DNA of 42,429 nucleotides from Lachnospiraceae bacterium (GTDB taxonomy: Bacteria; Bacillota; Clostridia; Lachnospirales; Lachnospiraceae). This document shows, one piece after another, positions 34,548 through 41,488 of this stretch (within the stretch, counting starts at the first letter, position 1; each line of letters opens with the position of its first letter). Below the pieces are notes generated by a model. It was not told the DNA's origin. It did no database searches and saw only the letters and a list, made by a program, of their open reading frames with translations. Made by a program: the position numbers and the translations under genes. The stretch covers positions 1 to 42,429 of the forward strand of contig JAAUZY010000022.1 of assembly GCA_014804355.1 (NCBI GenBank). Direction: 5' to 3'.

Positions 34548-34985
34548 GTGGCAGATGATTTAACAAAGGAACAACGGCATAAAAATATGAAAAATATCCA
34601 TGGGAAGGATACTAAAATTGAAGTGATGTTGAGGAAAGCTTTATGGAACAAGGGATATCGTTATCGGAAGAATTACAAAAAACTTCCGGGAAGTCCCGAT
34701 ATTGTATTGACAAAATATAAAATAGCAATATTCTGTGATGGAGAGTTTTTCCATGGGAAGGATTGGGAAGTATTAAAACCAAGATTAGAGAAAAGCAATA
34801 ATAGTGAGTACTGGATTAAAAAAATATCCCGTAACAGAGAGCGAGATAAAGAGATTAACAAGCGATTGCTGTTTGAAGGTTGGACTGTAATCCGATTTTG
34901 GGGTAATGATATCAAAAAGCATATTGATGAATGTGTAAAAGTTGTTGAAGAAACAATACTGGATACTGTTTTAGAAGAAAAATAA
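34548..34985 (+). CDS. vsr: Very-short-patch repair endonuclease (Vsr)
   Basis: The 145-residue protein opens with M-K-N-I-H-G-K-D-T-K-I-E, followed by K-L-P-G-S-P-D-I-V-L with D51 at the catalytic aspartate position, F-C-D-G-E-F-F-H-G (H69) and the C-terminal G-W-T-V-I-R-F-W-G-N-D. Vsr nicks DNA at T:G mismatches that arise when 5-methylcytosine deaminates, so it pairs naturally with the C5-methyltransferase 165 bases upstream. The GTG start is preceded by GAGGTGATTAG. In the gap between the two genes a short open stretch (W-E-K-F-D-N-D-L-L) may be a fragment of a lost gene. No strong alternative assignment. Confidence 0.9.
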   Translation: MADDLTKEQRHKNMKNIHGKDTKIEVMLRKALWNKGYRYRKNYKKLPGSPDIVLTKYKIAIFCDGEFFHGKDWEVLKPRLEKSNNSEYWIKKISRNRERDKEINKRLLFEGWTVIRFWGNDIKKHIDECVKVVEETILDTVLEEK

Positions 34986-35032
34986 GAGATATGCCACATT
35001 GTAGCAGGCAATAGTGGAATGGTATATGCAGT

Positions 35033-35434
35033 ATGAAAACAATACGAGTAGTAGCGGCAATTATCTGTGACAATATAGAAAATCCGTCGAAGATTTTTGC
35101 GACAGCCAAAGGATACGGAGAATTTAAGGGGCAATGGGAATTTCCGGGTGGCAAGATTGAAGCAGGAGAATCACCGGAAGAGGCACTGATAAGGGAAATT
35201 CGGGAAGAGTTAGACACCGATATTGAAGTGGGCAGTTTGATACATACCATTGAATACGATTATCCGACATTTCACCTTTCGATGGACTGTTTCCTGGCAA
35301 AAGTGAATTCAGGCAGTCTTGTTCTCAAGGAGGCAGAAGCCGCCAGATGGCTTACGAAGAGTGAGCTGTATGATGTACAGTGGCTGCCGGCGGATTTATC
35401 GCTGATTGAGATACTGGAGAAGAAAATGAGATAA
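35033..35434 (+). CDS. NUDIX (deoxy)nucleoside triphosphate pyrophosphohydrolase (MutT/NudG type)
   Basis: The 133-residue protein has a complete Nudix box, G-K-I-E-A-G-E-S-P-E-E-A-L followed by R-E-I-R-E-E-L (residues about 40-60), preceded by W-E-F-P-G-G, which in MutT-like enzymes contacts the base. It hydrolyses (d)NTPs, often oxidised or methylated ones such as 8-oxo-dGTP or 5-methyl-dCTP, to the monophosphate. Substrate preference cannot be read from the sequence. It follows vsr by about 50 bases and may be the first gene outside the island. Confidence 0.9.
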   Translation: MKTIRVVAAIICDNIENPSKIFATAKGYGEFKGQWEFPGGKIEAGESPEEALIREIREELDTDIEVGSLIHTIEYDYPTFHLSMDCFLAKVNSGSLVLKEAEAARWLTKSELYDVQWLPADLSLIEILEKKMR

Positions 35435-35518
35435 TCTACACTTTCACAATTATATAAATCCGGTATCAAGAGCAAGTATGTCAGACGGGTGCGGAGGATA
35501 TAGAAGGAGAAATCATAT

Positions 35519-35881
35519 ATGAGATATACATGGATCGATGAATTTCTATTAAGTAAACCAGGCGTTACGAAAGATCTTCAAAAAGACTGGAACTGGATTC
35601 GTTATCAGATCGGCGGCAAGATGTTTGCTGCGGTCTGCCTGGGCGAAAATGATGAGCCATATTATATAACACTGAAACTCGAACCGGATGAAGGGGATTT
35701 CTTAAGACAGCAGTATGCAGATATTGTTCCGGGATATTATATGAATAAAATGCACTGGAACTCCATTAAACCCGATGGCGAAGTGCCGGATGATCTGTTA
35801 AAAGATCTGCTGGACAAATCATATAACTTAGTGTTGGGCGGATTTAGCAAGAAGAAACAGGCAGAAATTCTGGGAGCGTAA
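35519..35881 (+). CDS. MmcQ/YjbR family DNA-binding protein
   Basis: The 120-residue protein starts after AGAAGGAGA and shows the family pattern K-P-G-V-T-K-D near the start, W-x-W-I-R-Y-Q-I-G-G-K-M-F-A (about 25-38), a central K-L-E-P-D-E, and M-N-K-M-H-W-N-S-I near 80, with S-Y-N-L-V near 103. MmcQ/YjbR proteins have a CyaY-like fold and are thought to bind DNA; their role is not settled. It is full length and probably part of the same transcript as the NUDIX gene. Confidence 0.85.
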   Translation: MRYTWIDEFLLSKPGVTKDLQKDWNWIRYQIGGKMFAAVCLGENDEPYYITLKLEPDEGDFLRQQYADIVPGYYMNKMHWNSIKPDGEVPDDLLKDLLDKSYNLVLGGFSKKKQAEILGA

Positions 35882-35941
35882 ATGACCGCCTTCTGCAGGC
35901 GTGTAGATAGGATTTTTGTAGAAACACCTGATTCCTTCCTC

Positions 35942-35970
35942 TTGACATATTTGGGAAAAATCAGCACAAT
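35942..35970 (+). promoter_or_regulatory. Candidate promoter for the GT2-pseG-pseF-pseI block
   Basis: A perfect TTGACA (35942-35947) is followed after 17 bases by CACAAT (35965-35970), a four-of-six match to the -10 consensus, 89 bases before the glycosyltransferase ATG. An imperfect hairpin, GGAAAC/GTTTCC, lies between promoter and gene. Confidence 0.45.
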
Positions 35971-36058
35971 AGAGTCATGTGGGAAACAGCGGAGACTATG
36001 TAAAGGTTGTCGCCGTTTCCGCAATATTATCATACAGACAGAGTGAGAATATTAATAC

Positions 36059-37090
36059 ATGAAACTCAGCATTATCGTGCCGGTATACAATATGGCATCA
36101 GATCAAAAACTGGAATACTGTATGGATTCTCTCGTCAATCAGACGTTGAAGGATTATGAGATCATAGCCGTGGATGATTGTTCCACGGATAATTCTTATG
36201 CCATTTTGCAGGAGTATGAACGCCGGTTTCCGGATAAGGTATATGCGGTTCATTCCGAAGTGAACAAACATCAGGGCGGGGCGAAGAACATCGGGCTGAA
36301 AATGGCGCAGGGCGATTGGATCGGCTTCATAGACAGCGATGACTGGATCACGCCGGACATGTATCGGAAGCTGATTGAGAGAGCGGAAGAGACGGGAGCA
36401 GATCTGGCAGGATGCGATTACTGTCTGACGGAAGAACATTCTATGCGGGTCGGTCAGATCGTTCCGAATAATAAGAGAGAGCAGAGCGGCATTCTGGATA
36501 CAGAGAAGAGGCGCAGTCTGATATTGGACGGCGGCAGCCTTGTGGTGAAGATATTCAGGCGTTCCATGATTCTGGAGAATGGGCTTTGGTTTCCCGAAAA
36601 TATTTTCTATGAAGACAATGCGCTCGGCAATTCCTATCTCGTGCTTGCGAAGCGCTTCGAGTATATTGAGGAACCGATGTACTATTATTATCAACATGAT
36701 ACATCCACGGTGCACACGATCTCGCCGAAGCGATGTGAGGACCGCATGGCGGCGGGACGCTTAATGCTGGAAGAGGCGCATCGGCATGATTATTATGAGA
36801 CATATAAGCCGGAACTGGAATATAGTTTTACGCTTTTATTTTATATCAACACACTTTTTACCTATATGGCAGGAGTAAACCGCACGAAATACGGGTTTGT
36901 GCGGGCGATGGGACGGGAAATGCGGCGGACGTTTCCGGATTTTATGCAGAATCCGTATTATCAGGAGCGGACGCATGAAGAAGAGAAGAAGTTGATACGG
37001 ATGCAGCAGCGTTCCACACTTTTTTTCATGATGTACTATAAGCTGCTGTGGGCATACCGAAGATGGAGAAAAGCCCGTAAAAGCGAATAA
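36059..37090 (+). CDS. Family 2 glycosyltransferase
   Basis: The 343-residue protein begins M-K-L-S-I-I-V-P-V-Y-N, the GT2 nucleotide-binding strand. It carries V-D-D-C-S-T-D-N (about 38-45), G-G-A-K-N-I-G-L near 74 and the metal-binding F-I-D-S-D-D-W (D92-S-D94). The catalytic base region is seen as Y-E-D-N-A near 183. GT-A fold, inverting, cytoplasmic. The C-terminal 90 residues are basic and helical and may associate with the membrane. It precedes pseG, pseF and pseI and may transfer pseudaminic acid or another sugar to flagellin or a surface polymer. The acceptor is unknown. Confidence 0.88.
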   Translation: MKLSIIVPVYNMASDQKLEYCMDSLVNQTLKDYEIIAVDDCSTDNSYAILQEYERRFPDKVYAVHSEVNKHQGGAKNIGLKMAQGDWIGFIDSDDWITPDMYRKLIERAEETGADLAGCDYCLTEEHSMRVGQIVPNNKREQSGILDTEKRRSLILDGGSLVVKIFRRSMILENGLWFPENIFYEDNALGNSYLVLAKRFEYIEEPMYYYYQHDTSTVHTISPKRCEDRMAAGRLMLEEAHRHDYYETYKPELEYSFTLLFYINTLFTYMAGVNRTKYGFVRAMGREMRRTFPDFMQNPYYQERTHEEEKKLIRMQQRSTLFFMMYYKLLWAYRRWRKARKSE

Positions 37091-37201
37091 ATTTACTTTG
37101 CGGGAGAATGTATTTTGCAGGACGAAGAGGATGTACGGTCGCACGCGCAGAGCAGGAGTGACACTGACGTTTGAAAAACACGATTGTGTCAGGGAGCATG
37201 G

Positions 37202-39535
37202 ATGGATATGGAAATCGGCAGCATATATGAGTTGGATCCCGGTCTTTTAAGAGGCGCACGGACGGAATCAACAGGACGTTTAAATCTGGGGCAAGTAGAA
37301 AAGTACAGCAAAAAGTATATCAGATATACGGCCTCCGGAAGAGAGGCGATTGCGCTGGCGCTGAAAAGCTTTGAGCAGAAACACCCGGCTGCTTTAAAAC
37401 GTTGCCTGCTTCCGGCTTACATGTGCGATTCGGTCTTTTTCCCTTTTGAACATGCAGGATGGGAGTTGCACTTTTATCATCTTGACAGAAAACTGGAAGC
37501 GGATGTTGAAGAACTGAATAAACTGATCGGACAGATCAGGCCGACGTTGATTTTCATTCATCCGTATTACGGAGTGGATACATGGAAATCCGCGCGGCCT
37601 TTCTTTCGTGAATGGAGAAAGCAGGGCATCTGCATAATGGAGGATGTAACGCAGTCTTATTATCTGGAAAATGCGGGTATGGAGGCTGACTACTGTGTTG
37701 GGAGCCTGCGCAAATGGTACGCTGTACCCGATGGCGGATTTGTGGCATCGGATGAAGAGCTTCCGGGGGACGAGCTCGCGCTGAATGAGGAGTTTACGCG
37801 GAAGAAAGAAAGGCTGCTGCAGGATAAATGGGAGTATCTGCACGGGCAGATGGAGCATGAGAAGAGGCAGGCATTAAAGGCGGAATATCTGCGGAAGAAT
37901 CGGGAGACGGAGAGCTGGCTGGACGAGCATACGGGGATTAACGCCATGTCGGAGGATACGGCATATATTTTATCGGGGATAAATGAAAAAGAATGCGAAA
38001 GCAGACGCAAAGAGAATAGTAGATTTTTGCATGAACATTTAGGCGGAAGAACGCAGATTGTTCCGGTTTTCGACAGGGAGTGTACTGATGAGGAAACGGT
38101 GAGCACTTCAGGAGACGAATCAGGCGGCGGGAGTGTGTGGGAGGCGGCACCGTTATACTATCCGGTTTATGCGGAGAATAGAGATGATCTGCAGAAATAT
38201 CTGGCTCTTCGAGGTGTGTATGCACCGACGTTGTGGCCGGTAGGGACAGAAAATAAAGATGTCTTGTCGCAGGAAGAACGCTATATCTACGAGCATATAC
38301 TGGCGCTGCCTATAGACCAGCGATACGGAACACGGGAAATGAATCGCGTGGTAGAGGTTCTGGATCAGTATGAGGCGGAGAAGAACGGAAAAAATGCGAA
38401 GGACGGTAGATGGATAGAGAAGTTGAAGAGCACAGGTGTCGAGGGACAGGCAGAGTGTGAGCAGAGTTCTGACACTGGGAAGAGGATTGAAAGCAAGCGG
38501 CGTGGGGAGCAGCAACTGATTGGAATACGTGTGGATGCTAACGACACCGTCGCCACGGGACATGTCATGCGGTGTATAACGATTGCGAGAAAGTTGATGC
38601 AGGCGGGCAGCCGGGTTATCTTCTATACGGCAGATGAATATGCTAGTGAGATGTTGGAACAGAGCGGTTTGCAATATGTCTGTCTGCATTCGAAATGGGA
38701 TGACATGGAGCAGGAGATACCTCTGCTTCGCAAGGAACTGGAGCGGGCGGGCTGTGACAAGCTGCTGATAGATTCCTATCAGGTGACGGGGAAATATTTT
38801 GAAGGTTTGCATGATCTGTGTAAACTGATTTATATAGACGACTGTTTTGAGGAAATATATCCGGTTGATATGATTATCAACTACAACGCCTATCATGTGC
38901 GGTTCCCGTATAAGAGCGCATATGCGGATAAAGCAAAACTGTTACTCGGCACAGCTTATGTGCCACTTCGGGAGGAGTTTGGCGAAATACCACAGGATTC
39001 TGACGAAGCATCGCATGTTTTGTTGAGTTCGGGCGGCGGTGATATGTACAATGCAATGGCGGGAATCCTACGCACAGCTATGAAGAACGAGACATTGCAG
39101 CGGGCTGTTTTTCATGTAGTGGTCGGAGGGTTTAACCGCAATGCGGAAGAACTGCGGAGGCTGGCTGAGGGAAATCCGAATATCTGTCTGCATGAGCGGG
39201 TAGAGCATATGGCGCAGCTGATGAGTAGGTGCACGGCGGCGGTGTCTGCGGCAGGTACGATGTTGTTTGAGTTGAGCGCCATGCAGGTGCCGACGGTTTT
39301 CTTCGTCAGTGCGGACAATCAACAGTACGATCATGAATTCTTCGCGCAGGACGGGCGAATGCTCTATGCGGGAGATATACGGACTGACCGTGATGGGTGT
39401 CTTGAGAAAATATGCGGGCAGTTGCGGAAGCTTCTGGAAGACGGAGATATGCGGGAGGCAATGAAGCGGAAACTGCATGAGGTGACGGACGGAAACGGCG
39501 CGCAGCGAATCGCGGCAGAGATATTGCGGTTATAA
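37202..39535 (+). CDS. pseG: Fusion of a DegT-like PLP aminotransferase with PseG (UDP-sugar hydrolase)
   Basis: The start is put at 37202, five bases after AGGGAG; an upstream GTG at 37184 lacks a site. The protein has 777 residues. Residues about 1-400 are a divergent DegT/DnrJ-type aminotransferase: T-A-S-G-R-E-A-I-A-L (phosphate loop), M-E-D-V-T-Q-S-Y (PLP-ring Asp) and G-S-L-R-K-W with the likely Schiff-base K171. A charged linker (about 400-438) leads to PseG: I-G-I-R-V-D-A (from 440) and A-T-G-H-V-M-R-C with the catalytic His454, then S-S-G-G-G-D near 608 and A-A-G-T-M-L-F-E-L near 682. PseG removes UDP from UDP-2,4-diacetamido-2,4,6-trideoxy-L-altropyranose. PseG is usually free or joined to the PseH acetyltransferase; fusion to an aminotransferase is unusual. 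The substrate of the N-terminal half is unknown. Confidence 0.85.
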   Translation: MDMEIGSIYELDPGLLRGARTESTGRLNLGQVEKYSKKYIRYTASGREAIALALKSFEQKHPAALKRCLLPAYMCDSVFFPFEHAGWELHFYHLDRKLEADVEELNKLIGQIRPTLIFIHPYYGVDTWKSARPFFREWRKQGICIMEDVTQSYYLENAGMEADYCVGSLRKWYAVPDGGFVASDEELPGDELALNEEFTRKKERLLQDKWEYLHGQMEHEKRQALKAEYLRKNRETESWLDEHTGINAMSEDTAYILSGINEKECESRRKENSRFLHEHLGGRTQIVPVFDRECTDEETVSTSGDESGGGSVWEAAPLYYPVYAENRDDLQKYLALRGVYAPTLWPVGTENKDVLSQEERYIYEHILALPIDQRYGTREMNRVVEVLDQYEAEKNGKNAKDGRWIEKLKSTGVEGQAECEQSSDTGKRIESKRRGEQQLIGIRVDANDTVATGHVMRCITIARKLMQAGSRVIFYTADEYASEMLEQSGLQYVCLHSKWDDMEQEIPLLRKELERAGCDKLLIDSYQVTGKYFEGLHDLCKLIYIDDCFEEIYPVDMIINYNAYHVRFPYKSAYADKAKLLLGTAYVPLREEFGEIPQDSDEASHVLLSSGGGDMYNAMAGILRTAMKNETLQRAVFHVVVGGFNRNAEELRRLAEGNPNICLHERVEHMAQLMSRCTAAVSAAGTMLFELSAMQVPTVFFVSADNQQYDHEFFAQDGRMLYAGDIRTDRDGCLEKICGQLRKLLEDGDMREAMKRKLHEVTDGNGAQRIAAEILRL

Positions 39536-39564
39536 CACAGAAAAAAGAAAGGCATGGTATAAGC

Positions 39565-40260
39565 ATGAACGCTATAGCAATCATAACTGCACGCGGCGGC
39601 AGTAAAAGAATACCAAATAAGAATAAAAAAGATTTTCTGGGGAAACCCATCCTGTGCTATTCTATAGAGTCGGCGCTGTCATCGGGACTATTTGAGGAAG
39701 TCATGGTATCCACTGACGATGAAGAGATCGCGCAGATTGCGAGAAGCGCGGGTGCAAACGTTCCTTTTATGCGAAGCAGCGCTACGGCTGACGACTTTGC
39801 CACTACGGATGATGTCCTGATGGAGGTGCTTGCTGAGTATGAGAAACGAGGCAGGACTTTTGACTATATGGCGTGTATCTATCCGACAGCGCCGTTTGTC
39901 ACTGCGGAGAAACTTAAGGAGGCGTTCAGGGTCTTAGTGCAGGAAGACGCATCGGGCGTTATGCCGGTGGTGCCGTTTTCTTTTCCACCTCAACGGGGTA
40001 TGGCAGTGAGGGAAGGCAGACTGGAATACTGTTATCCGGAAAATGCCATGAAGCGTTCGCAGGATCTGGAGACGGTATATCATGATTGCGGTCAGTTCTA
40101 TTTCTATCATACGAAACGGTATATGGCGTGCCGCGGCGACCTGCCTGACGGATATGTGCCGATCGTTGTGCCGGAGACGGAAGTACAGGATATTGACAAT
40201 TTGACGGACTGGAAGCTGGCGGAAATGAAGTATCAGATGATGGGAGAGGGAATAGATTGA
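39565..40260 (+). CDS. pseF: Pseudaminic acid cytidylyltransferase, PseF
   Basis: Activates pseudaminic acid with CTP to CMP-Pse in the cytoplasm, the last step of the pathway. The 231 residues match the family. The CMP-sugar synthetase signature A-R-G-G-S-K-R-I-P-N-K-N (residues 9-20) binds CTP, followed by V-S-T-D-D-E near 50 and C-I-Y-P-T-A-P-F near 109. Y-H-D-C-G-Q-F-Y-F-Y near 172 is typical of PseF rather than of NeuA. It lies 29 bases after the pseG fusion and shares its 3' end with an inverted repeat leading to pseI. Confidence 0.92.
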   Translation: MNAIAIITARGGSKRIPNKNKKDFLGKPILCYSIESALSSGLFEEVMVSTDDEEIAQIARSAGANVPFMRSSATADDFATTDDVLMEVLAEYEKRGRTFDYMACIYPTAPFVTAEKLKEAFRVLVQEDASGVMPVVPFSFPPQRGMAVREGRLEYCYPENAMKRSQDLETVYHDCGQFYFYHTKRYMACRGDLPDGYVPIVVPETEVQDIDNLTDWKLAEMKYQMMGEGID

Positions 40261-40312
40261 AAAATCAGAGATTTTTCAATCGCAAATTTGTGCCTTGCGG
40301 CTACAAATTCGC
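40255..40312. repeat. Two tandem palindromes between pseF and pseI
   Basis: GATTGAAAAATC and GATTTTTCAATC form a perfect 12-base stem with a 3-base loop (40255-40281), starting inside the last codons of pseF. GCAAATTTGT and ACAAATTCGC (40282-40312, one mismatch) form a second stem around an 11-base loop. No T run follows the second. The first could act as a weak terminator. The second resembles the palindrome at 20152-20185. Confidence 0.7.
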
Positions 40313-40340
40313 AGGCTGAGAGGAAGGTATAAATATTAGT

Positions 40341-41393
40341 ATGGAAAAGAAAATCAGGATCGGGAACCGGTATGTCGGTGAGGGCGAGAAAACATATATT
40401 GTAGCGGAGGTATCGGCAAATCATCTGCAGGATTACAGCAGGGCAGAGGCAATTATACGCGCCGCGGCGGATGCGGGCGCGGATGCGGTCAAGCTGCAGA
40501 CTTATACGTCAGATACTATCACGATCGATTGTGATAACGAGTATTTCCAGATCACACAGGGGACGATTTGGGACGGTACGACGCTTCATAAACTGTACGA
40601 GACGGCTTACACTCCGTGGGAGTGGCAGCCGAAACTGAAGAAGTTAGCAGAGGAGCTGGGGATGGAGTGCTTTTCCTCTCCTTTCGATGCGACGGCGGTG
40701 GATTTTATGCAGGAGATGGACATGCCGGCGTATAAGGTGGCGTCCTTCGAGATCAATGACATTCCGCTGCTTCGTAAGATTGCGAGAATCGGAAAGCCTG
40801 TGATTATCGCAACGGGCATCGCTTATCTGGAAGATATCGAGCGGGCGCTGTATGCGTGCAGAGAGGAAGGTAACGAGCAGGTTATCCTGTTAAAGTGCAC
40901 GTCCACTTATCCTTCACCCTACGAGGATATGAACCTTAGCGTCATTCCGAACATGGCGCAGATTTTCGACTGCATTGCGGGCTTATCTGATCACAGTATG
41001 GGGTGTGCGGCTGCGGTTGCAGGCGTGGCACTCGGAGCAAAAATGGTGGAGAAACATCTTACGCTTGCCCGTGCGGATGGCGGACCGGATGCGGCTTTTT
41101 CCATGGAACCGGCAGAGTTTAAGCAGATGGTAGAGGAGATCCGCATCGCGGAAAAGGCGGTGGGCAGGGTGACTTATGAGTTAACAGAGAAACAGAAGCG
41201 CAGCAGGGAAGACAGCCGGTCTTTGTTTGCAGTACAGGATATTAAGGCCGGGGAGACTTTTACGGAAGACAACGTGCGCTCCATACGTCCGGCTTTCGGT
41301 ATGCACCCGATGTATTACGACAAGGTGCTGGGACAGAAAGCAAAAACGGATATTGCGAAGGGGACGCCTATGGACTGGAAGTATATCATGTGA
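40341..41393 (+). CDS. pseI: Pseudaminic acid synthase, PseI (NeuB family)
   Basis: Condenses 2,4-diacetamido-2,4,6-trideoxy-L-altrose with phosphoenolpyruvate to give pseudaminic acid. The 350-residue length is typical. The NeuB TIM barrel (about 10-270) shows V-A-E-V-S-A-N-H, D-A-V-K-L-Q-T-Y, E-C-F-S-S-P-F-D and K-C-T-S-T-Y-P-S-P, with G-L-S-D-H-S-M-G near 215 and E-K-H-L-T-L near 235. The C-terminal SAF/antifreeze-like domain (about 285-350) contains the S-I-R-P and G-T-P-M segments. AGAGGAAGG lies about 13 bases before the ATG, somewhat far; an ATT two codons earlier would be better spaced but is a rare start. K-L-Q and the neighbours favour PseI over sialic or legionaminic acid synthase. 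Confidence 0.92.
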   Translation: MEKKIRIGNRYVGEGEKTYIVAEVSANHLQDYSRAEAIIRAAADAGADAVKLQTYTSDTITIDCDNEYFQITQGTIWDGTTLHKLYETAYTPWEWQPKLKKLAEELGMECFSSPFDATAVDFMQEMDMPAYKVASFEINDIPLLRKIARIGKPVIIATGIAYLEDIERALYACREEGNEQVILLKCTSTYPSPYEDMNLSVIPNMAQIFDCIAGLSDHSMGCAAAVAGVALGAKMVEKHLTLARADGGPDAAFSMEPAEFKQMVEEIRIAEKAVGRVTYELTEKQKRSREDSRSLFAVQDIKAGETFTEDNVRSIRPAFGMHPMYYDKVLGQKAKTDIAKGTPMDWKYIM

Positions 41394-41488
41394 AATAACA
41401 AAGCAGAAGAAAACAGTGGCACGGTGGAAATGGCAAAGCAGAAAGAAATGGTGACACGGTGGAAATAACAAAGCAGAAAAAAATGATG
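41391..41488 (+). repeat. Three imperfect tandem copies of a ~35-base unit between pseI and the ATP-grasp gene
   Basis: Units at 41391-41424, 41425-41459 and 41460-41488 share the pattern TGGAAATAACAAAGCAGAAA, then GAAA-TGGTGACACGG, with a few substitutions and one indel. The last unit runs into the start of the next gene, whose first codons therefore come from the repeat. Confidence 0.8.

Noticed and set aside
37554..38896. Several minus-strand open frames under the DegT-PseG fusion gene
   Set aside because: They overlap a well-supported gene with conserved motifs in frame, and their translations show no domain.
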